Assembly (NCBI GenBank): GCA_036009105.1
Contig: DASYMJ010000141.1
Coordinates: 1-17,222, forward strand
Direction of reading: 5' to 3'
DNA: 17,222 nucleotides
DNA from: JAFAVZ01 sp036009105
GTDB lineage: Bacteria > Acidobacteriota > Thermoanaerobaculia > Gp7-AA8
Shown here: in pieces, positions 13,152-17,222 of the stretch
Position numbering within the stretch: position 1 is the first letter of the stretch
Layout of the letters: the number at the start of each line of letters is the position of its first letter
Made by a program: the position numbers and the translations under genes
Notes under the pieces: generated by a model
Databases searched by the model: none
Told to the model about the DNA's origin: nothing
The model's input: only the letters and a program-made list of their open reading frames with translations

Positions 13152-13913
13152 ATGCGCAAGGCGTGGCTGTTTGCGATGATGGTGATGGCGTGGGGCGCGC
13201 TGGCGGACGAGCCGGCGACGCAGCCGGCGCAGGTCACCATGATCGACGACATCTTCCCCAGCTGCGGACCGCCCTGCAATGAAGAGGAGCCGGCCACGCA
13301 GTTCGATTACGCGTCGTGCGCCGACTATCACCTGAACACCTCGCTCATCGAGGCGGCGGAAAAGCGCGACCGCTCGGCCGTCGAGCTGCTGCAGCGGCGC
13401 TACGCGGCGACGCTGAGCTGGCAGGAGCGCGCCCGCATGGCCGCGGCGCTGCTGGGACGGGTGGCGAACGACGGAGAGATCTGGAAGGATCAGGAGCCGC
13501 ACGCCGAGAACTTCGTCCGCTTCAGCGAGAACGACGAAGAGACGTCCGCGAAGCTCGAGGCCTGGTGCGCGGAACACGGCTACGAGGCGGAGCAATACAT
13601 GAACGCCGCCTTCCACTCGTTTTATGCGCTGTCGTCGGACCGTCGCTCCCGGCCTCTGCTCGTGCGCGCCCTCGCGTCGAGCAATCGCGAGCTCGTCGTC
13701 GACGCCATCTACGGTTTCGCGAGCCAGCACGACGAATCGGCGCTGCCGCTGATTGATGAGGCGCTCGGACGGTTCGATGACGCGAGTGGCATGGCGGAGA
13801 TGCTCTCCATCTACCACTCCGAGGCAGCCGATCAGCTGGCCTCGAAGTACATCACGGACGAAGACGACCGGGCGAACTACGTGGAGATGCGGCAGCAGCC
13901 GCAACAGCAGTAA
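13152..13913 (+). CDS. Secreted helical-repeat (HEAT-like) protein of unknown function
   Basis: Exported protein of 253 residues. The signal peptide MRKAWLFAMMVMAWGALA is followed by an acidic mature N-terminus with three cysteines (C38, C42, C56). The rest is helical. The pair of helices around RSRPLLVRALASSNRELVVDAIYGFASQHDESALPLIDEAL looks like HEAT-type repeats, which usually make protein-binding surfaces. No catalytic motif is visible. The protein ends in a Gln-rich tail (QQPQQQ). The start lacks a ribosome site but has a weak -10 seven bases upstream. The last 62 bases overlap, on the opposite strand, the 3' end of the RCK_C gene. Function unknown. Confidence 0.75.
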   Translation: MRKAWLFAMMVMAWGALADEPATQPAQVTMIDDIFPSCGPPCNEEEPATQFDYASCADYHLNTSLIEAAEKRDRSAVELLQRRYAATLSWQERARMAAALLGRVANDGEIWKDQEPHAENFVRFSENDEETSAKLEAWCAEHGYEAEQYMNAAFHSFYALSSDRRSRPLLVRALASSNRELVVDAIYGFASQHDESALPLIDEALGRFDDASGMAEMLSIYHSEAADQLASKYITDEDDRANYVEMRQQPQQQ

Positions 13914-14208
13914 GCACCTCCTCCGCCGCCGCCACCGCCTCCGAGCTCCCGCCGATCTCCACCAGATCCCCCACCCGCAGCACCTCCGCCGCGGAAGGCA
14001 TGAGGATGCGCTCCTCGCCGCGCTGGATGGCCAGCACCATGGCGCCGGTGCGGCCGCGCAGGTTCACCTCGCACAGCTGTTTGCCGCACACCTCGCTCCC
14101 TTCGGCGACGGTTGCCGTGCGCGGGGCGCCGACGTTCATGAAGTCGAAGTCGAGGCCGAGCGCGGCCATGACGGCGAGCATGCAGGTGCGGCCGGGCAGG
14201 GACGCCAC
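13852..14208 (-). CDS. Orphan RCK_C (TrkA-C) domain protein
   Basis: Small protein of 118 residues from a GTG start. Residues 33-98 are a TrkA-C/RCK_C ligand-binding domain: TVAEGSEVCGKQLCEVNLRG, then RTGAMVLAIQRG, ILMPSAAEVLRVGDLVEIGG and SSEAVAAAEEVL. Such domains sit at the C-terminus of K+ channel and antiporter regulators (TrkA, KefB/CPA2, KhtT-like) and bind nucleotides or ions. Here there is no RCK_N domain and no transporter gene adjacent, so it is either a stand-alone regulatory subunit or the remnant of a larger gene. The start is uncertain: no ribosome site is visible, and ATG codons at 14181 and 14169 are alternatives. It follows the four-cysteine gene by 25 bases on the same strand. 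Its tail overlaps the convergent gene by 62 bases. Confidence 0.6.
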   Translation of the reverse strand: MASLPGRTCMLAVMAALGLDFDFMNVGAPRTATVAEGSEVCGKQLCEVNLRGRTGAMVLAIQRGEERILMPSAAEVLRVGDLVEIGGSSEAVAAAEEVLTAVAAAAASPRSSPGRLRP

Positions 14209-14233
14209 GACGCGTCTGGCGCGTGACCGCGCC

Positions 14234-14617
14234 TCAGCGGGCCTCGTTGAGCAGCAGCATCAGCTCGCGCGTCCGCACATCGACGTTCGGCGCGTCCTGC
14301 CGCACCCGCCACTCCCCCTCGTGCGCCTCCACGTGGTGCAGGCGCTGCAGGTCGTCCCGGCTGAGGCCGTAGTCGCGGGCGAAAGGCAGCCACTCCGGCG
14401 GCACCTCCGCCTCCAGCTCCGCCTCGGTCAGCATCGGCTCGCCGGCGCAGTTGAAGTGCTCGCAGCCGAACTGCTCGGCGCACTCCGGGCACGGCTTCGG
14501 GTCGTCGAAGCCGGCCAGTTCCTCATCCGACAGCACGCGCATCACGCCGCCGCGCTTCTCGCGCACGTAGTGCAGGCCGCTCTCGCTGCGGGAGAGGATG
14601 TCGAATCGCTGGGTCAT
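14234..14617 (-). CDS. Small protein with a four-cysteine putative metal site
   Basis: Cytoplasmic protein of 127 residues, not recognised as a named family. Residues 43-57 contain C43, C46, C52 and C57 (CPEC...GCEHFNC), a spacing that could bind zinc or an iron-sulfur cluster. The N-terminal 30 residues (MTQRFDILSRSESGLHYVRE) look like a beta-hairpin. The C-terminal half is acidic and helical (EAELEAEVPPEWLPFARDYG, then LSRDDLQRLHHVEA). The start is the ATG at 14617; in-frame sequence further upstream runs antisense through the DUF72 gene and is not used. A TACCAT hexamer 8 bases upstream suggests a leaderless message. It is divergent from the DUF72 gene and may be co-transcribed with the RCK_C gene. 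Confidence 0.65.
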   Translation of the reverse strand: MTQRFDILSRSESGLHYVREKRGGVMRVLSDEELAGFDDPKPCPECAEQFGCEHFNCAGEPMLTEAELEAEVPPEWLPFARDYGLSRDDLQRLHHVEAHEGEWRVRQDAPNVDVRTRELMLLLNEAR

Positions 14618-14625
14618 GGAGCGAC

Positions 14626-14631
14626 ATGGTA
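14626..14631 (-). promoter_or_regulatory. Candidate -10 element in the divergent promoter region
   Basis: On the minus strand TACCAT (4 of 6 to TATAAT) ends 8 bases before the ATG at 14617. Only 39 bases separate the two divergent start codons, so any promoter for the plus-strand DUF72 gene must overlap this site. Confidence 0.35.
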
Positions 14632-14656
14632 GCAGCCTCGCAAGCGCAGGAAGGCG

Positions 14657-15370
14657 ATGGTCAAGCTCGGCCTGTGCGGCTTCACCATGTCGGCCGCGGA
14701 GTACTTTCGAACCTTCCGCGTGGTCGAGGTGCAGCAGACGTTCTACCAGCCGCCCGAGGCGCGGACGCTGGAGCGGTGGCGGGTCACGGCGCCGGCCGGC
14801 TTCGAGTTCACCATGAAGGCGTGGCAGCTGATCACGCACCGCGCCACCAGCCGCACTTACCGCCGCCTGCGCACGCCGCTCAGCGCCGCGCAGAAGGAGG
14901 AGGCCGGCGCGTTCCAGCTCACGCCGACCGTGCTCGACGCCTGGCAGACCTCGCTCCGCTGCGCGCGCCTCCTCCACGCGACGGCCATCCTCTTCCAATG
15001 CCCGGCGAGCTTCCGCCCCACCGACGGGCACGTGGCGAACATGCGCCGCTTCTTCGCCGCCATCGAGCGGCCGAAAGGCGTGACGTTGATGTGGGAGCCG
15101 CGGGGCGAATGGCCGGATGAGCTGGTGCGCGGCCTCTGCCAGGAGCTGGACCTCATCCACGCCGTCGATCCGTTCGTCGGGCCGTCGCTCACGCCCCGCC
15201 TCACCTACTGGCGGCTGCATGGCAACACGGGCGCGCGGCACGTCTACACCGATGCCGAATTGCGGCAGCTGATCGCCTGGTTGCCCTCCGCAGGGGAGGC
15301 GTATGTGATGTTCAACAATATGCCGCGGATCGCCGACGCGGCCCGCTTTCAGGAGATGATGCGCAGATGA
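14657..15370 (+). CDS. DUF72 (YecE-like) protein
   Basis: Cytoplasmic protein of 237 residues of the DUF72 family, a TIM-barrel-like fold of unproven biochemical function. Family features seen: the N-terminal LGLCGF, VVEVQQTFYQPPEARTLERW, FEFTMKAWQLITH, the middle ILFQCPASFRPT, LMWEPRGEW, and the C-terminal YWRLHG followed by AYVMFNNMPRIADAARF. The length is normal for the family. AGGAAGG lies just before the ATG at 14657. Its TGA overlaps the ATG of the helicase gene by 4 bases (ATGA), so the two are an operon with probable translational coupling. Confidence 0.9.
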   Translation: MVKLGLCGFTMSAAEYFRTFRVVEVQQTFYQPPEARTLERWRVTAPAGFEFTMKAWQLITHRATSRTYRRLRTPLSAAQKEEAGAFQLTPTVLDAWQTSLRCARLLHATAILFQCPASFRPTDGHVANMRRFFAAIERPKGVTLMWEPRGEWPDELVRGLCQELDLIHAVDPFVGPSLTPRLTYWRLHGNTGARHVYTDAELRQLIAWLPSAGEAYVMFNNMPRIADAARFQEMMRR

Positions 15371-17178
15371 GTGAAGAAGCAACTTTTGAATCGTTGGGAC
15401 TGCCGCAGTCCCTCACCGTCACCCTGTCCGACCTCGGCTACGAGGCGCCGACGCCCATCCAGGCCAAGACCATCCCGGCCCTGCTCGCCGGCCGCGACCT
15501 GATCGGCCAGGCCCAGACCGGCACCGGCAAGACGGCAGCCTTTTCCCTCCCCCTCCTCGCCCAGCTCGACGCGAAGAACAAGGCCACCCAGGCGCTGATC
15601 CTGACCCCAACGCGCGAGCTGGCCATGCAGGTGGCCGAGGCGATGCACTCCTATGGCAAGCGCATCGACGGCCTGCACATCCTTCCCGTGTACGGCGGCG
15701 CGCCGATCGTGCATCAGATGAAGCATCTGGCCCGCGGGGCGCAGATCGTGGTCGGCACGCCGGGGCGCCTGATCGATCACCTCGACCGCGGCACCCTCAA
15801 GCTCGACGCGGTGCGCTTCGTCGTCCTCGACGAGGCGGACGAGATGCTGAAGATGGGCTTCGTGGAAGAGGTGGAGCGGATGCTCTCCCTCGTGCCGCTG
15901 CCGCGGCAGGTGGCGCTCTTCTCGGCCACCATGCCGGAGCCGATCGCCCGCATCGCGCAGAAGCACCTGGTCAATCCGGCGCGGGTGGAGATCGAGCTTC
16001 GCGGCATCTCCGCGCCGGCCATCGAGCAGCGCTTCCTCAACCTGGCCGAGTCGCAGAAGCTCGACGTGCTGACCCAGATCATGGAGCTGGAGCCGGCCGA
16101 CGCGGTGCTCATCTTCCGCCGGACGAAGACCGGCGCGGCGGAGCTGGCCGAGAAGCTGATGGCGCGCGGCTATGCGGCGGAGGGGATGCACGGCGACATG
16201 AACCAGTCGCAGCGGGAGAGCGTGATCCGGCGCCTCAAGAGCGGGCAGATCGAGATCGTGGTGGCCACCGACGTCGCCGCGCGCGGCCTCGACGTGGAGC
16301 AGATCACGCACGTGGTGAACTACGACGTGCCGAACGACGTCGAGGCGTACGTGCACCGCATCGGGCGGACCGGACGGGCCGGCCGGAGCGGCGTGGCCAC
16401 GCTGTTCATCACGCCGCGGGAGCGGCGGATGATGCGGGAGATCGAGCGCTTCACCGGCACGCAGATCAAGCCGATGAAGATGCCCACCGCGGCCGACGTC
16501 GCGGCGCGGCGGATCACCACGCTGAAGGAGACGCTGCGCAAGGAGCTGAAGGACGGCGATCTCGATCTCTATGTCGAGGTGGTGACGCAGCTGGCCGAGG
16601 AGGGGCCGTTCGACATGGCGGATGTGGCGGCGGCCGCGGCGAGGATCGCCAATTCCGCGCGGCCGATCGCGGTGGCCGAGATCCCTGTTGCTGCCCCGCC
16701 CCCTCCTTTCCGCCCCTCCGGCCCTCCCCGCGACCGCGGCGACCGCGGCGACCGTGACGGCGAGGCGAAGGTGCGCCTCTCCATGGCCGTCGGCAAGCGC
16801 GACGGCATCCGCCCGGCCGACATCGTCGGGTCGATCGCCAACGAGGCGGACATCCCCGGCCGCGACATCGGCCCCATCGACATCCGGGACGACATCACAT
16901 TCGTCTCCGTGCCGGAGCGCTACCGCGACCAGGTGCTGGAGAAGGTCGGCCGCGCCAAGTTCAAGGGGCGGGCGGTGAACATCAAGGTGGCCGGCGCGTA
17001 CGAGCCCGCCGGGCCGCCGCCCCAGCGCTTCACCCCCCGCTTCCCGCCGAAGCGGGAGGGAGGGCCAACCCGCTTCGGCGCGAAGCGGGAGGATCGCCCG
17101 CGGGATGGCAAGCGGCCGCCGTTCGGAGGGACGAAGCCGAAGTTCGCCGGCAAAGGCAAACCGAAGCCGAAGAGATGA
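15367..17178 (+). CDS. deaD: DEAD-box RNA helicase (DeaD/CsdA type)
   Basis: ATP-dependent RNA helicase of 603 residues that unwinds structured RNA, as in ribosome assembly and cold adaptation in CsdA/DeaD homologues. The helicase core is complete: Q-motif (FESLGLP...PTPIQ, 7-32), motif I AQTGTGKT (49-56), PTRELA (81-86), TPGRL (131-135), DEAD (155-158), SAT (186-188), TDVAARGLD and HRIGRTGRAGR (330-340). Residues 468-542 form a DbpA/CsdA-type RNA-binding domain (VRLSMAVGKRDGIRPADIVG, ending FKGRAVNIKVA). A Pro/Arg/Asp linker (443-464) joins the two, and a Lys/Arg/Gly/Pro-rich tail (543-603) probably adds unspecific RNA binding. Its ATG overlaps the DUF72 stop, with AGGAG 11 bases upstream. 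The exact paralogue is uncertain. Confidence 0.95.
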   Translation: MSEEATFESLGLPQSLTVTLSDLGYEAPTPIQAKTIPALLAGRDLIGQAQTGTGKTAAFSLPLLAQLDAKNKATQALILTPTRELAMQVAEAMHSYGKRIDGLHILPVYGGAPIVHQMKHLARGAQIVVGTPGRLIDHLDRGTLKLDAVRFVVLDEADEMLKMGFVEEVERMLSLVPLPRQVALFSATMPEPIARIAQKHLVNPARVEIELRGISAPAIEQRFLNLAESQKLDVLTQIMELEPADAVLIFRRTKTGAAELAEKLMARGYAAEGMHGDMNQSQRESVIRRLKSGQIEIVVATDVAARGLDVEQITHVVNYDVPNDVEAYVHRIGRTGRAGRSGVATLFITPRERRMMREIERFTGTQIKPMKMPTAADVAARRITTLKETLRKELKDGDLDLYVEVVTQLAEEGPFDMADVAAAAARIANSARPIAVAEIPVAAPPPPFRPSGPPRDRGDRGDRDGEAKVRLSMAVGKRDGIRPADIVGSIANEADIPGRDIGPIDIRDDITFVSVPERYRDQVLEKVGRAKFKGRAVNIKVAGAYEPAGPPPQRFTPRFPPKREGGPTRFGAKREDRPRDGKRPPFGGTKPKFAGKGKPKPKR

Positions 17179-17183
17179 ATGTA

Positions 17184-17204
17184 GGGCCGGCTCTCAGCCG
17201 GCCC
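17184..17204. terminator. Hairpin after the helicase gene (terminator or dispersed repeat)
   Basis: GGGCCGGCT (17184-17192) and AGCCGGCCC (17196-17204) form a perfect 9-bp stem with a 3-base loop, six bases after the helicase stop. It could stop transcription of the DUF72-helicase operon, but no T-run follows. GTAGGGCCGGC hairpins also occur as dispersed intergenic repeats in many GC-rich genomes (from memory). The window ends 18 bases later. Confidence 0.55.
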
Positions 17205-17222
17205 AGTCATGGATAGCTGGGC

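Overview
The window is very GC-rich, densely coded bacterial chromosome with short intergenic gaps. It carries no tRNA, rRNA, CRISPR array, transposase or integrase that I can see. The organism is not identifiable from a marker gene. Two things suggest Acidobacteriota or a similar high-GC Gram-negative soil lineage: the mix of families (OPT transporter, secreted LamG protein, DUF72, secreted thioredoxin-fold proteins with an LSCANSRFF motif) and the intergenic heptad repeats built on ACYGACA. This is a guess from general familiarity, not a computed assignment.

Layout. 1-970: 3' part of an OPT-family oligopeptide transporter, followed by a hairpin repeat. 1042-1866 (minus): secreted LamG/concanavalin-fold protein. 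1867-2768: about 900 bases holding one probable frameshifted small gene, a hairpin-rich stretch with no convincing gene, and a heptad inverted repeat. 2769-8166: a candidate three-gene system. A MoxR-type AAA+ ATPase is followed one base later by a large helical protein ending in a formylglycine-generating-enzyme (FGE)-like domain. Converging on that pair, with a 6-base tail overlap, is a 733-residue protein combining an HEIGH metallopeptidase-like motif with a C-terminal CobT-like von Willebrand A (VWA) domain. 8348-10905: an OmpR-type response regulator and a histidine kinase with an unusual extracytoplasmic region, overlapping by 4 bases. 10955-13913: three secreted proteins: a thioredoxin-fold protein with no CxxC, a TlpA-like thioredoxin with CGDC, and a helical-repeat protein. 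13852-14617 (minus): an orphan RCK_C (TrkA-C) protein and a small four-cysteine protein. 14657-17178: a DUF72 protein overlapping a DEAD-box RNA helicase (DeaD/CsdA type with a DbpA-like RNA-binding domain), then a hairpin.

How the parts may work together. MoxR ATPases typically act with VWA proteins as remodelling or metal-insertion machines (CobS/CobT, CbbQ/CbbO, NorQ/NorD, RavA/ViaA). Here the pair is joined by an FGE-fold protein that lacks the FGE catalytic cysteines, and the VWA protein carries a putative zinc site. No CobN, rubisco or nitric oxide reductase gene lies nearby, so the client is unknown. This triad is the most interesting item in the window. The two-component pair sits directly upstream of two secreted thioredoxin-fold proteins and may sense an envelope or redox condition; that link rests only on gene order. 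Several genes have a -10-like hexamer only 7-8 bases before the ATG, hinting at leaderless transcripts.
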